From Pyrofollis japonicus (GTDB taxonomy: Archaea; Thermoproteota; Thermoprotei_A; Sulfolobales; Pyrodictiaceae): DNA of 64,000 nucleotides. The notes beneath the pieces were generated by a model, which searched no databases, was not told the DNA's origin, and worked only from the letters and a program-made list of their open reading frames with translations. Below, in pieces: positions 34,265-43,285 of the stretch; positions within the stretch are counted from its first letter, which is position 1; each line of letters starts with the position of its first letter. The position numbers and the translations under genes are program-made. Location: assembly GCF_033097485.1 (NCBI RefSeq), contig NZ_AP028634.1, forward strand, positions 1,727,126 through 1,791,125, in the 5' to 3' direction.

Positions 34265-36397
34265 ATGACGAGACAGACAAACGTTGCGAGACCTGTAGGC
34301 ATGGTTACAGGCGATGCCAGGCCGGACTATTTTGTTTTCACAGCAGACCCTGACAATATTCCGCGACTCTATGACTACGTATACATTGAGGCTAAAGAGG
34401 TCCCACCAGGTGAAAACGAGCCAGTCACGGTCAAGGTTCTCGCACAGATTCGTAGCATTCGGCGCCTCGCACTAGGCGTCTCCCCGGAGCATCCTTGGCC
34501 AGTGCTCCGCAATCTTTCCCTGCCGCGCGGAAGCGACACAGTCATCGCTTCCGCAAAGGTTCTTGGGTACAAGTGGCGCGGAGGCATATATTATCCAAGG
34601 CATGCACCACCCGTAGGCTCATGGGTTTACCTAGCCCCTGATGACCTGCTGAAGGAGTTTTACTCTGTAGAGGAGCCACGCAGGCTCCATGTCGGATACT
34701 TGATTTCTAGGCCGAGTGTGCCAGCATTTCTTGACTTAGAGGGGATAAAGCGCCACGTAGCCATTATAGCTGCTACCGGCGCGGGCAAGACATGGGCAAG
34801 TGTTGTTCTCATAGAGGAGCTTCTGAAGAAAGGAGCAACAATAGTTGTTTTGGATCCGCATGGCGAGTACGCTGCTATGAAGAGAACCGCGTACCGTCTT
34901 GGCCAAGGCTTTGAAAACGCCGTAAGGGTTCTAAAAGGGCACCGGGAGCAGGAAGGCGACCTACAGTATCGGGTCAGCATTGCTGACATGTCTGCTGAAG
35001 AGCTTGCAACTATAGCCGGTATACCTTCAAAGGCTAATCGTATTAGGAGCGTAATCTATGGCGCGAAGAGGCTCTCTGCATGGATGTCGGAGGCTACGGG
35101 TGATCCTCGTTGGAGGGGACTGCGCGGGATAATAAAGATAATACAGTCTGCGATAGACGCTATGGAGATAACACGAATGCAGAACAATATGAGGCTTGAC
35201 GTTTTTGCGCAGAACTTGGTGACTAGGCTCGCCCTTAAAACCGGCTGGGAGAACGAGAGGCTTAAGGAGTTACAGAAGAGGCTTAAGGAACTAATTGCTT
35301 CGGACGAGGAGATAGGTAAGGGCATTAGGAGGCTATGGCTAAGCCTCAGTAGGGATACTTCGCCGGGCTATGACGCGATCCGGTATCTTGATGAACTCCT
35401 CCGCATAGGAGTTTACGGCGTAAAGACTATCCCGCTTGATGTCCTCCTGGAACCGGGCACGGTCACGGTTGTTAACCTGGCTGGACTGAGGGCAGAGGTC
35501 CAAGACCACCTTGTATACAATATTCTCTACCGAATTTTCACCGCTAGGTTGCGCTACCTTAGGAGGATACCTGGGGAGAGCTACCCATATCCGGTCGTCG
35601 TCGTGCTGGAGGAGGCCCACCGATTCGTTCCTCCGAAGTCCCAGAAGCAGACGCGTAGTCGCGACATTGTCGCAACAATTGCCTCAGAGGGTAGAAAGTT
35701 TGGTGTATTCATTGTGGCTATTACTCAGAGGCCTAGCCGCATCGACCCCGACGTGCTTAGCCAGCTCCAGGGCCAGATAATTCTTCGTATAGTTAATCCC
35801 CGGGACCAGGAAGCAATAAGGGATTCGAGTGAGCAGGTAAGCCAAGATCTTCTCGACAATCTTCCTGGCCTGAACACTGGAGAGGCGGTAGTAGTAGGGC
35901 CGTTGTCGCCTGCACCCATAATGATGAGGTTAAGGGATCGCGTGCTGAGCTATAGCGGGGGCGACATAAGCCTTGTGGAGGCTTGGGGTGCGTCTAGGAG
36001 CGATATGAAGCTTTTAGAAGAGATGAAGCAAGATGCGTTAGAGAAGATATCGGCGCTCACCGGTGAGAAGTACCGTGACCTCGCAGAAGCCTTAGCGGAG
36101 CTAACGGGGCTCGATGTAGGTAGCAAGGATGTAGACAAGGCACTGCGCTTAATTGTCCGGGAAAGCGTTTGGGCGAGCTATAACGACGAGGTGGGCGTCA
36201 TATATGGTGAGGTGATCTACCATGACGGTAGGAGCTGCGAGGTGAGAATCGATATTGCTTCGCGCACACCTTATTGTTCGTGCTGTGGCAACCGCGTATG
36301 TGGCCATGTTGTAGCCGTGCTTATCAGGGCTGTACTTGATAACGTGATCCCGGTTGGAGCTGAAGCTAGATCTGAACCATGGTCCGACCTATTATAG
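34265..36397 (+). CDS. HerA-like ATPase with C-terminal SWIM zinc finger
   Basis: A 710-residue protein. An N-terminal HAS-like barrel (about 20-130) precedes a HerA/FtsK-type ATPase with Walker A ATGAGKTW at 170-177, LDPHGEYAAM after it, and Walker B VVVLEEAHRF near 446-455. FGVFIVAITQRPSRI and NPRDQEAI are DUF87/HerA sensor motifs. Near residues 668-682 there is CSCCGNRVCGH, a CxCxnCxH SWIM zinc finger that binds DNA or protein. This fusion is uncommon for HerA. The role is probably DNA processing or translocation, and no nuclease partner lies next to it. ATG start after an A/G-rich leader. Confidence 0.85.
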   Translation: MTRQTNVARPVGMVTGDARPDYFVFTADPDNIPRLYDYVYIEAKEVPPGENEPVTVKVLAQIRSIRRLALGVSPEHPWPVLRNLSLPRGSDTVIASAKVLGYKWRGGIYYPRHAPPVGSWVYLAPDDLLKEFYSVEEPRRLHVGYLISRPSVPAFLDLEGIKRHVAIIAATGAGKTWASVVLIEELLKKGATIVVLDPHGEYAAMKRTAYRLGQGFENAVRVLKGHREQEGDLQYRVSIADMSAEELATIAGIPSKANRIRSVIYGAKRLSAWMSEATGDPRWRGLRGIIKIIQSAIDAMEITRMQNNMRLDVFAQNLVTRLALKTGWENERLKELQKRLKELIASDEEIGKGIRRLWLSLSRDTSPGYDAIRYLDELLRIGVYGVKTIPLDVLLEPGTVTVVNLAGLRAEVQDHLVYNILYRIFTARLRYLRRIPGESYPYPVVVVLEEAHRFVPPKSQKQTRSRDIVATIASEGRKFGVFIVAITQRPSRIDPDVLSQLQGQIILRIVNPRDQEAIRDSSEQVSQDLLDNLPGLNTGEAVVVGPLSPAPIMMRLRDRVLSYSGGDISLVEAWGASRSDMKLLEEMKQDALEKISALTGEKYRDLAEALAELTGLDVGSKDVDKALRLIVRESVWASYNDEVGVIYGEVIYHDGRSCEVRIDIASRTPYCSCCGNRVCGHVVAVLIRAVLDNVIPVGAEARSEPWSDLL

Positions 36398-36535
36398 AGT
36401 ATTTAAGCATTTTGCTACATGGGTTCGAGGCAAGCGGCCAAGAGGTTTTAACGCAGAGCCTAAACTAACTTATCGTGCAGAAGTGTTACCCCCGCTTGCT
36501 CTAATAGCCGGGACCCATGACGGCTAGCCCGCATC

Positions 36536-37429
36536 ATGGAGGTAGGTAATGTGACCATAACTGTAGCACTAATACATATGAGGCTCAAACCCCTGGCAAA
36601 GAAAAGCAATCTGGAGAAGGCAAGAAAGCTCGTAAGAGATGCTGCCTTAAAAGGAGCAAATCTTGCCGTGCTCCCATCCTTCGTGAACACGGGCCCCTTC
36701 TTTCTCTACTATCCACGTACTCGTAATCAGTCAATAGCGAGGAACCAAGCTGAGAGAATACCGGGAAGCACATATGAATACTTATCCATGATGGCCATAG
36801 AGAACGGCATATACATTGTGGCTGGCCCAATAGTTGAGAGAGCAGGGCCAAAAATGTTCCTCACAACTCTCATAATAATGCCGAACGGCGCCCTCCTCGC
36901 AAAGTATAGGAAAATCGCACCCAACATCGTTGACGAAGATATCGGGATCAGCCCCGGCAGGGAAATAGTTGTATTTAATGACGCAGGCAGGGCGATGGGC
37001 CTACTAGCAGAGGACGACATCTATTACCCCGAGATAGCCCGCGCTCTCCTCCTCTCCGGAGCAACAGCCATGATAGCGACTCTTAGACCCGGAGAAGACG
37101 TGAACAAGGTAAAGCTAAGCCTACTCGCCAGAAGCATAGAGAACCGGGTACCAATCCTCGCTGTCGGAGGCGCTTTCGAGACAGTGGAGAACGTGATAGA
37201 TATACCCACAATGGTCATTGATCCCCAGAACGGCATAGTCGAAGAGATAAATGAGCCAAAAGACACCTTCCTCCTAGTAGAGGTAATGGATAAGCCAAGC
37301 AACATGAAGGAAATCATAGAGGCATCACTAAAGGCAAAAACTATCTCAACTATACTATGTAAGGCTGCAAAAGAAAGCCTTGTTGAAAATCTAGTAGCAA
37401 AGTTTAGAAGCGGAGAAAACACGGCATGA
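36536..37429 (+). CDS. Nitrilase-superfamily protein with altered catalytic triad
   Basis: A 297-residue carbon-nitrogen hydrolase fold. The family triad is Glu-Lys-Cys. Here the Glu position reads LPSF (Ser48), the Lys is kept (YRK, Lys126), and the nucleophile motif reads GLLAEDDIYYPE, placing Glu159 where Cys should be. All other fold motifs are present (GANLAVLP, AKYRKIAP, RSIENRVPILAVGG). It therefore probably cannot hydrolyse amides or nitriles and may be a binding or regulatory pseudoenzyme. Monocistronic as far as visible. Confidence 0.8.
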   Translation: MEVGNVTITVALIHMRLKPLAKKSNLEKARKLVRDAALKGANLAVLPSFVNTGPFFLYYPRTRNQSIARNQAERIPGSTYEYLSMMAIENGIYIVAGPIVERAGPKMFLTTLIIMPNGALLAKYRKIAPNIVDEDIGISPGREIVVFNDAGRAMGLLAEDDIYYPEIARALLLSGATAMIATLRPGEDVNKVKLSLLARSIENRVPILAVGGAFETVENVIDIPTMVIDPQNGIVEEINEPKDTFLLVEVMDKPSNMKEIIEASLKAKTISTILCKAAKESLVENLVAKFRSGENTA

Positions 37430-37660
37430 AGGCATAACAAGAGTTTCTCCACTAGCTGGTACACTACTATAAGTCAATGTTAGTAGCAGCAACCCGTGCC
37501 TAGCTCGCAGTATTCAGTATTCTCTAGTTCTCAGATTCTATGCTTACTTAATAGGTAGCGTACTAATATGACTACTTTACGCTTCATCGTTAGGTTACGA
37601 GTAGAGTACGTTACAGAGAACACTGCTGTTTATAACCGGATTATCTTGGCTTTGCTAACC

Positions 37661-37713
37661 TATTTATTGAGGTCCTTGTACAAAATATTATGGACACGGA
37701 GAGAGGTGAGGCT
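37661..37713 (+). promoter_or_regulatory. TATA box and ribosome binding site of the solute-binding protein gene
   Basis: TATTTATT at 37661-37668 lies about 25 bases before 37690, where a first ATG occurs, so transcription likely starts there. A good GAGAGGTGAG site (37701-37710) then sits four bases before the ATG at 37714. This supports the second ATG as true start and a leader of about 24 bases. No TPP riboswitch was recognised in the 260 bases upstream. Confidence 0.45.
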
Positions 37714-38928
37714 ATGAGTAGAGGGGCCTTTGTTACAGTCGTCGTTATTGTTGCAATTATTGCAGGCATTGTAGGCTATTATATCGGGGGAGTCAGTGGC
37801 AAGTCAACAACCACAACTATTACCGTAACAGGGTCCGTAGGCAGCAAGGTTTCAACAACTACGGTTACCAAGACGGAGACCATTACTAATGCGGGACAAG
37901 GGAAAGCTCACAAGATCACTGTATATGTTTATAGTGACTTCATGGCGTGGGGCGAGGATCCGAAGCTATTTGACAAACTTGTTAAGGATTTTGAACGCGT
38001 TACTGGTATTAAGGTTGAGGTAAGAAAGTTCGACGACGCTAGAACAATGGTTACTACCGCCATAGGTGAGTACAAGAAAGGAGTTAAGACCGCCGACGTG
38101 ATAATTGGCGTTGATAGCTTGCTGGTCGTTGAGCTTAAGAAGAACAATATGCTTGAGTGTTACGTATCGCCGAGTGCGGATGAAGCGCTAGTTAAGGCTC
38201 TTGACCCTGATGAATGTGTGACGCCCATAGATTATGGACTCATTGCGCTGGTATATGATCCTTCAAGGCTAAGCACTGAAGAGATTACAATGCTTAAGGA
38301 CGGTGTTAGCCTCGATGAACTAGTCAGGCTTGCACCGAGGATAGTTACTGAGGATCCGACTAAGAGTAGTCCGGGCCTCAACTTCCTTCTCTATACTATA
38401 GCTTTGTCAGAGAAAGCGGGCAGGAACTGGGAAGAGCTGTGGAGCGCTATGAAGAAGAACAACATACTCGTACTAGGATCGTGGAGCGATGCCTTCAACG
38501 AGTTTCTGAGAACGGGGAGCAAACGTGCCATAGTCGTTAGCTATGGTACGGACCCGGCATATAGTGCGTGGGAGAACATGAGGCATGGTAAGCCGATGAC
38601 GCCAAGTATTAATGCGACTGTCTTAGCTCTTGGCGACAAGAAGTATGGATGGGTCCAGGTCGAGGGCGTTGCGATAATCAAGGGCGCAAACGTGGAGGCT
38701 GCCAAGAAGTTTGTTGACTGGCTTCTAAGCATAGAGGTTCAGAGCCTCATTCCCGAAAACCAGTGGATGCTGCCTGCGAGACAGGATGTACCGCTACCGG
38801 CTTTCTACAAGTACGCCTTGACGGAGAAAGATGTTGACAGGCTTGCCAACACGTTAGTGCCTCCGAGCAAGGTTTCGGAGAATCTTGAGAAGTGGCTGGC
38901 GGCTTGGCTAAAGATTATGAGCGGCTAG
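37714..38928 (+). CDS. Extracellular solute-binding protein, thiamine-binding (TbpA) type
   Basis: A protein of about 404 residues. A hydrophobic N-terminal anchor (about 5-25) is followed by a Thr/Ser-rich linker (about 29-60), typical of archaeal membrane-tethered binding proteins. The mature part matches family 1 binding proteins of the thiamine/iron group: VYSDFMAWGED, ADVIIGVDSLL, PIDYGLIALVYD, and WMLPARQDVPLP near the C-terminus. No permease or ATPase gene is adjacent, so its transporter is encoded elsewhere or lost. Ligand (thiamine or a relative) is inferred from the family. Confidence 0.8.
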   Translation: MSRGAFVTVVVIVAIIAGIVGYYIGGVSGKSTTTTITVTGSVGSKVSTTTVTKTETITNAGQGKAHKITVYVYSDFMAWGEDPKLFDKLVKDFERVTGIKVEVRKFDDARTMVTTAIGEYKKGVKTADVIIGVDSLLVVELKKNNMLECYVSPSADEALVKALDPDECVTPIDYGLIALVYDPSRLSTEEITMLKDGVSLDELVRLAPRIVTEDPTKSSPGLNFLLYTIALSEKAGRNWEELWSAMKKNNILVLGSWSDAFNEFLRTGSKRAIVVSYGTDPAYSAWENMRHGKPMTPSINATVLALGDKKYGWVQVEGVAIIKGANVEAAKKFVDWLLSIEVQSLIPENQWMLPARQDVPLPAFYKYALTEKDVDRLANTLVPPSKVSENLEKWLAAWLKIMSG

Positions 38929-38938
38929 CACCGAAGAC

Positions 38939-39940
38939 CTAGCTATCCGTCTTCCGTCTTTTCTCGTTATCCGTTGATTGTTTTTCTCTTATTCTCTTCT
39001 TCGTATATCTTTTGAGGCTACGAGGCGGTGGAGCCGCATCCCTTGATGGTACAAATACTATGAGTGCCCGGAGAACCTCGGGGATCTCATGCACTATCCT
39101 ATGCGCTATTCTCATTGATTCGCGATGTGCTGTACCAAGTGTTATGCCCGGAGGAGCCTCCAGCCACATTTCAACCTCGTAGAATGTTCCATAGCTCTCT
39201 ATTTTTAGGCGCCGCACTCTGCTATACCTTGTTGCTTGTCTTAGTGTTGAAAGCACCTTTGCTCTGAGTTCGCGGTACACATGGTAAGGCGTTATTCCGA
39301 TAAGATGATATACTGCTTCACGAGTAATACCGAGAACGCCGTAGGCCACATAGAGACCCATTATTATCGATGTAACTGCCTCTATAATGGGCTCCTTAAG
39401 GAGGTTTGACGCAACGATTGCTGCACCGCCGCCGGTTTCGAGTAGGAAGTCGAGGCTTAGTTTCTCCGAGATGGCGTTTATACTTACAATCCTAAGGCCT
39501 ATGATCCTTAAACCTCTGCGAGCATAGCGCTCAAGCAATAGGCTGGCAATACCGCTTCCGAACAAGTAGATAGAGAATATTATGGGGGTTACACGCTCGT
39601 GCGGGCTCATCATGTTCCGTATTATTACTATTGCTATGACGAAAAGAGCGACTAGAGATGTTAAGAGAACAGCTAGTGATTCTAACCTCAAGACCTCGTA
39701 TCTTGACCTATACATTAGAGCGCGAGAAGCCGCTATTTTGAACGCTACTGCGAGCCCGCCGAAAGACATGGCTTCAACAAGCCATACAAGACCCTCCATC
39801 AATACTACATCGGATTTTGTAATAGCATAGAGCATGAGGCCGATAATGGAGAAGACTAGAGAGGCCGCTGCAACCACATAGGTCGTCCTCACAGCCCTTG
39901 AGGCCACTAGTATCTTTCTTACCGCTATTCTCCTAACCAT
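38939..39940 (-). CDS. Cation diffusion facilitator-like membrane protein
   Basis: A 333-residue protein with about six membrane helices in the first 210 residues and a CDF-type cytoplasmic domain (ESYGTFYEVEMWLEAPP, then AHRESMRIAHRI). A very basic tail of about 35 residues ends it. The metal-site helices differ from classic zinc CDFs: the first reads MEGLVWLVEA and the fifth LDFLLETGG, so the usual Asp/His residues are partly replaced by Glu and Trp. It may carry another divalent ion. Its 3' end is ten bases from the convergent binding-protein gene. Confidence 0.75.
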   Translation of the reverse strand: MVRRIAVRKILVASRAVRTTYVVAAASLVFSIIGLMLYAITKSDVVLMEGLVWLVEAMSFGGLAVAFKIAASRALMYRSRYEVLRLESLAVLLTSLVALFVIAIVIIRNMMSPHERVTPIIFSIYLFGSGIASLLLERYARRGLRIIGLRIVSINAISEKLSLDFLLETGGGAAIVASNLLKEPIIEAVTSIIMGLYVAYGVLGITREAVYHLIGITPYHVYRELRAKVLSTLRQATRYSRVRRLKIESYGTFYEVEMWLEAPPGITLGTAHRESMRIAHRIVHEIPEVLRALIVFVPSRDAAPPPRSLKRYTKKRIREKQSTDNEKRRKTDS

Positions 39941-40087
39941 AGTCCTTTACACACCCGTGTAAGAAGCAATGCCACTAACTGTTGTTACCAGTCCAGCCTC
40001 GCGTTATATCTATTTGGATAGCCAGGACGAGGTACAAATGGGTCCAAAACAGTTCAAGTCAATAAGCTTAGAGCTACATAGGCATAA

Positions 40088-40873
40088 CTATTGCTGTGCT
40101 CCTTGCCTCTCGCCTTCTTCTGCCGATCTATACCTTATCCTAACTTCTTCAATGCCTTGGTCTGTTATCATAAAGGGAACCCAGCCATAAGCGACCGGCG
40201 TACCCCTTGCCTTCTTTACCAATATTTCCTTAACAGGGTACCCGGCTTCTGTCGCTGCTGAGTGGTAACGAAGCACTATGAAGACATCAACCATGTACTC
40301 CATTGTCGCAGCTATGTCCGCGTACAGCTGTGTCGGTGTGTGCAGAGTCGCTGCGACGAGTATGTTTCGCTTCTTAGAAACCAATATCCTAACCATGTTG
40401 ACGAAGTCGTATACCATGTTAGTTTCATGCCACTGGAAGAATGGGTTCAGACTATCGATAACCACTATGCCTTTTCCACTAATATTTGCCGAGTCTAGTA
40501 CGCGGGTTATAGTTGACACTGCTGCATGAATGTCTAGGCTACGCAGTCTTTCAGCTACGTGGGTATTCGTTTCATAACCATACCTGCCTCCATAGCCGTC
40601 TACGAGCAATAACATCTTATTCTCTACGTAGTTTTCTACATCTACGCCCTTAGCTTCAAGCGAGCTGACAATGTCCTTAGGGTCATCGTCTAGAGCGATA
40701 TATACAACGGGCTCATTTCTCTTAAGGGTGCTGGCAGCGAGCAAGTGGAGAATATATGATTTACCTGTTCCACCCTCACCGGCGAGAAGCATGAAGCTGC
40801 TACGCCATACGCCTTTGGGGAGTAGCTTGTCTAGAAGAGGGATTCCAAAACTAACCATGTCGGTATGAGGCAT
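40088..40873 (-). CDS. KaiC-like RecA-superfamily ATPase
   Basis: A 261-residue single-domain ATPase. Walker A GEGGTGKS near residues 32-39, YIALDDDP after the second strand and Walker B GIVVIDSLNPFF near 133-144 are clear. The start, SFGIPLLDKLLPKGV, is the typical entry of archaeal KaiC-like proteins. Family members are diverse; signalling or DNA-related roles are both possible. A divergent AT-rich promoter (TATATATT at 40912) separates it from the AIM24 gene. Confidence 0.8.
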   Translation of the reverse strand: MPHTDMVSFGIPLLDKLLPKGVWRSSFMLLAGEGGTGKSYILHLLAASTLKRNEPVVYIALDDDPKDIVSSLEAKGVDVENYVENKMLLLVDGYGGRYGYETNTHVAERLRSLDIHAAVSTITRVLDSANISGKGIVVIDSLNPFFQWHETNMVYDFVNMVRILVSKKRNILVAATLHTPTQLYADIAATMEYMVDVFIVLRYHSAATEAGYPVKEILVKKARGTPVAYGWVPFMITDQGIEEVRIRYRSAEEGERQGAQQ

Positions 40874-40911
40874 CCTAGGCTTACCGTTTAGCTACTATGG
40901 GTTCAGAGAGG

Positions 40912-40919
40912 TATATATT
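40912..40919 (-). promoter_or_regulatory. TATA box for the KaiC-like gene
   Basis: TATATATT, about 40 bases before the KaiC-like ATG on the minus strand, implies a start near 40888 and a short leader. Being nearly symmetric, it could also serve the rightward AIM24 gene. Confidence 0.4.
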
Positions 40920-40981
40920 GTTACAACGTCCTAATACATATTGGTTTACAAGTCGCATCAATTCTACGGAGATGTCTTACT

Positions 40982-41650
40982 ATGAGATGGGTCAAAGAAC
41001 ATGATCCTGCTTATACTGTGCTTAAAGTTTTCCTAGAGCCCGGGGAAGAGGTATATGCCGAACCAGGTGCCCTCATGCTTCTACGAGGAGATGTCGAAGT
41101 AAAGACTAGTAGTGGTGGACTTGCAAAAGCGCTTGCACGGAGATTGCTCGGGGGAGAAAGCTTTTTCATAAACACATACCGCGCTAAGAGCTCTGCCGAG
41201 ATATGGTTTGTACCGCCACTTCCGGGCGATATAGAAGCTATAGATCTTAGAGGAGACGAGTGGATAATCCAGGATACGAGCTATCTGGCTCATAGCGGCG
41301 ACATAGATATTGGTGCTAAGTTTACTGGGTTTAGGGGTCTCATCGCTGAAGGTGAGCTGTTCTGGCTTAATGCGAAGGGTTCTGGGACGCTTTGGGTATC
41401 GAGCTATGGCGCGATCGAGAAGGTTAATGTAGGTGAGGGGGAGAGACTTGTTATTGATAATTATCACTTCGTGGCCATGCCGGCATACACGAGGTATAAT
41501 GTACGGAAGATAGGTGGGCTTAAGACGCTGTTCTTTGGCGGTGAGGGCCTGGTTATAGAGGTTGAAGGGCCTACGACCGTGTATGTTCAGACAAGAATAC
41601 TGCCTCCTCTTGCTAGGCTCCTAAGCAAGTATATCTCGAGTAATCGCTGA
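40982..41650 (+). CDS. AIM24/TIGR00266 family protein
   Basis: A 222-residue all-beta protein with the family start (LKVFLEPGEEVYAEPGALM), GGESFFINTY near residue 58 and the Gly-rich C-terminal half (GLKTLFFGGEGLVIEVEGPG-like). AIM24 proteins are related to mitochondrial biogenesis factors; in archaea the function is unknown. No partner is visible: the next gene on the right is convergent. Confidence 0.82.
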   Translation: MRWVKEHDPAYTVLKVFLEPGEEVYAEPGALMLLRGDVEVKTSSGGLAKALARRLLGGESFFINTYRAKSSAEIWFVPPLPGDIEAIDLRGDEWIIQDTSYLAHSGDIDIGAKFTGFRGLIAEGELFWLNAKGSGTLWVSSYGAIEKVNVGEGERLVIDNYHFVAMPAYTRYNVRKIGGLKTLFFGGEGLVIEVEGPTTVYVQTRILPPLARLLSKYISSNR

Positions 41651-41669
41651 GAACCTTGGCTGTTCCGAG

Positions 41670-42623
41670 TTATTCCGAAGGAGTATGGCGCCAAAGGCTC
41701 ATCGGTGAGGGCTCAACAAGGCCTGGCTTGTTTTTCCCCTCCCGGAGCCTCTTCAGCGCCCTGCTTATGGGCTCTGCGTCGAATGCTATCGTTGTGTGCC
41801 AAGCAGCTAGCCCAACAAAGCTTCCAAAGCGTCTACGAAGCTCTGAGGCAACTGCGTGTTCTTCCACGCCATATGCCTCGCTCGCGAGGCGCCTAAGCCA
41901 TCTATCGAGAGGAAGAACCGAGTAGTCTCTACACGCAAGGAGCCTCACCAAGGCTAAGGTATAGCCTCCTACGCCCCTAACGTCGCGGAGCTCGTCTACC
42001 TCGGCACAGTTCTTCTCATAGACCCTCTTCCGAATAGCCTCCATAACTGTGCGGGCTCGGTAACCGAAACCAGAGCCGCGGAGGACACTATAGCTGAGTT
42101 TCTCGGGGCGCGGAGTCTCGAGGAAAACACCTATGCCTGGAATAATTAGCCTTCTTGAAGCATTACGGTAAAGCCGGTAAAGCATACCCCAGCCTTGCTT
42201 AAAGCTTGCATTCTGCTGACAAACAGCGACAAGGAAAGCGCTCCATAGGCTTGTTTCTCGGAGCCTGAGGCCAGGAAACACATCTATTACTCCACCTACA
42301 AGGGGGTCACCGCGACCTAGTAGGATATAATCGGAGAGGTCTTCCCACGCGCCAATAAGTTCTTCAACAAAGCCTACTCTTTCTTCCCAGCAAGAGCTAC
42401 TTGGTCCTGCATAGACCTTCATGGCTAGCCAGTTTTCGCGGAGGCGCTCCAGCACAGCCACTGCGCCAGGACATAGTTCGAGCTTTAACGAGAAGCCGTC
42501 ATACACCCATCCGAAGCTATAGGTGCTGGCTGTCGCATCGAAGTCGAAATCACTGCTTGCCTCGAGATAGGCTTCGTAAACGGGGCCAACTAGCCTTATA
42601 GCTTCCAAGGCGGGTACGCCCAC
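41670..42623 (-). CDS. 8-oxoguanine DNA glycosylase-like, HhH-GPD superfamily
   Basis: A 317-residue DNA glycosylase. The N-terminal beta domain (about 1-110) resembles OGG_N/AlkA_N; the helical domain contains the helix-hairpin-helix LRDVRGVGGYTLALV and the catalytic Asp in SVLPLDRWLRR. The Lys used by OGG1 for beta-lyase activity is not seen at the usual place after the hairpin (GGYTLAL), so it may be monofunctional. It removes damaged bases, exact specificity unknown. GTG start. Confidence 0.75.
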   Translation of the reverse strand: MGVPALEAIRLVGPVYEAYLEASSDFDFDATASTYSFGWVYDGFSLKLELCPGAVAVLERLRENWLAMKVYAGPSSSCWEERVGFVEELIGAWEDLSDYILLGRGDPLVGGVIDVFPGLRLRETSLWSAFLVAVCQQNASFKQGWGMLYRLYRNASRRLIIPGIGVFLETPRPEKLSYSVLRGSGFGYRARTVMEAIRKRVYEKNCAEVDELRDVRGVGGYTLALVRLLACRDYSVLPLDRWLRRLASEAYGVEEHAVASELRRRFGSFVGLAAWHTTIAFDAEPISRALKRLREGKNKPGLVEPSPMSLWRHTPSE

Positions 42624-42748
42624 TCCCGCAAAGATGGTTAACGGAAATTAATTGTGAACAAACCCTAGCGTCGATAAAAGAGGGCTCCGCGTTTTTGCCC
42701 CAAGGCCGTCACTATATAGTGTTTCGCCATGAATAGTTCTGCGGAGTC

Positions 42749-42776
42749 TTATTTATAGCATCCCGTTCGATAAAGA
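42749..42776 (+). promoter_or_regulatory. Leaderless promoter of the small membrane export protein
   Basis: TTATTTATAG at 42749-42758 is followed by the ATG at 42776, 18-25 bases on. The archaeal transcription start should thus coincide with the first codon, giving a leaderless mRNA. Confidence 0.5.
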
Positions 42777-43285
42777 TGTTTATCCCAGAAGAGAAGGTAT
42801 GGGATGCTGCGCCAATGGACGATAAGCTTCTGCTAGTGCTCATACTTGGACTACTACCTCTCTATGAGCCTAGATATGTTTACCCCGTGCTCTCGCGCAG
42901 CGTAGAGCCCGTAGTCGCGCTCATAGCGTCGGTGCTGGAAGCCATCTTCTTGTCAATTCTCTTGGCATATCTCTCCGAAGAGGCGTGGGTGCTTCTCGAG
43001 AAGCTTTCTACAAGGTACGGCTTTGCCTTAACCATTAAGAAGAGGGTTATTGAGGCCCGTCGCAAGGCTACTCGGCTTGTAGAAAAATATGGGGACATAG
43101 GCTTAGCTGTTTTTGTCGCTGTCCCGTTGCCGGTCACCGGTATATACACTGGGGCTGTTGTTGCATTTCTTCTCGGGATACCCAGGCCTAGGACTGCTAT
43201 GGCGCTTGCAGCTGGAGGCGTGGCATCGGTACTTATTATTGCTATACTGACCGCGTTGGGGGCGACACTCATTGGGCAGAATTGA
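42776..43285 (+). CDS. Small multidrug export family membrane protein (COG2426 type)
   Basis: A 169-residue protein with four hydrophobic segments. PLPVTGIYTGAVVAFLLGI is the hallmark of the sm_multidrug_ex family, preceded by the PLYEPRYVYP turn. Transport function is only predicted for the family. The first ATG fits the leaderless promoter; an internal ATG at residue 14 is possible. Its end overlaps the start of the next gene by 14 bases, so both are translated from one message. Confidence 0.8.
   Translation: MFIPEEKVWDAAPMDDKLLLVLILGLLPLYEPRYVYPVLSRSVEPVVALIASVLEAIFLSILLAYLSEEAWVLLEKLSTRYGFALTIKKRVIEARRKATRLVEKYGDIGLAVFVAVPLPVTGIYTGAVVAFLLGIPRPRTAMALAAGGVASVLIIAILTALGATLIGQN

Noticed and set aside
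36422-36440. GGGTTCGAGGC, resembling a tRNA T-loop
   Set aside because: No matching acceptor stem, D-loop or anticodon arm could be folded around it. No tRNA gene was found anywhere in the window by eye.
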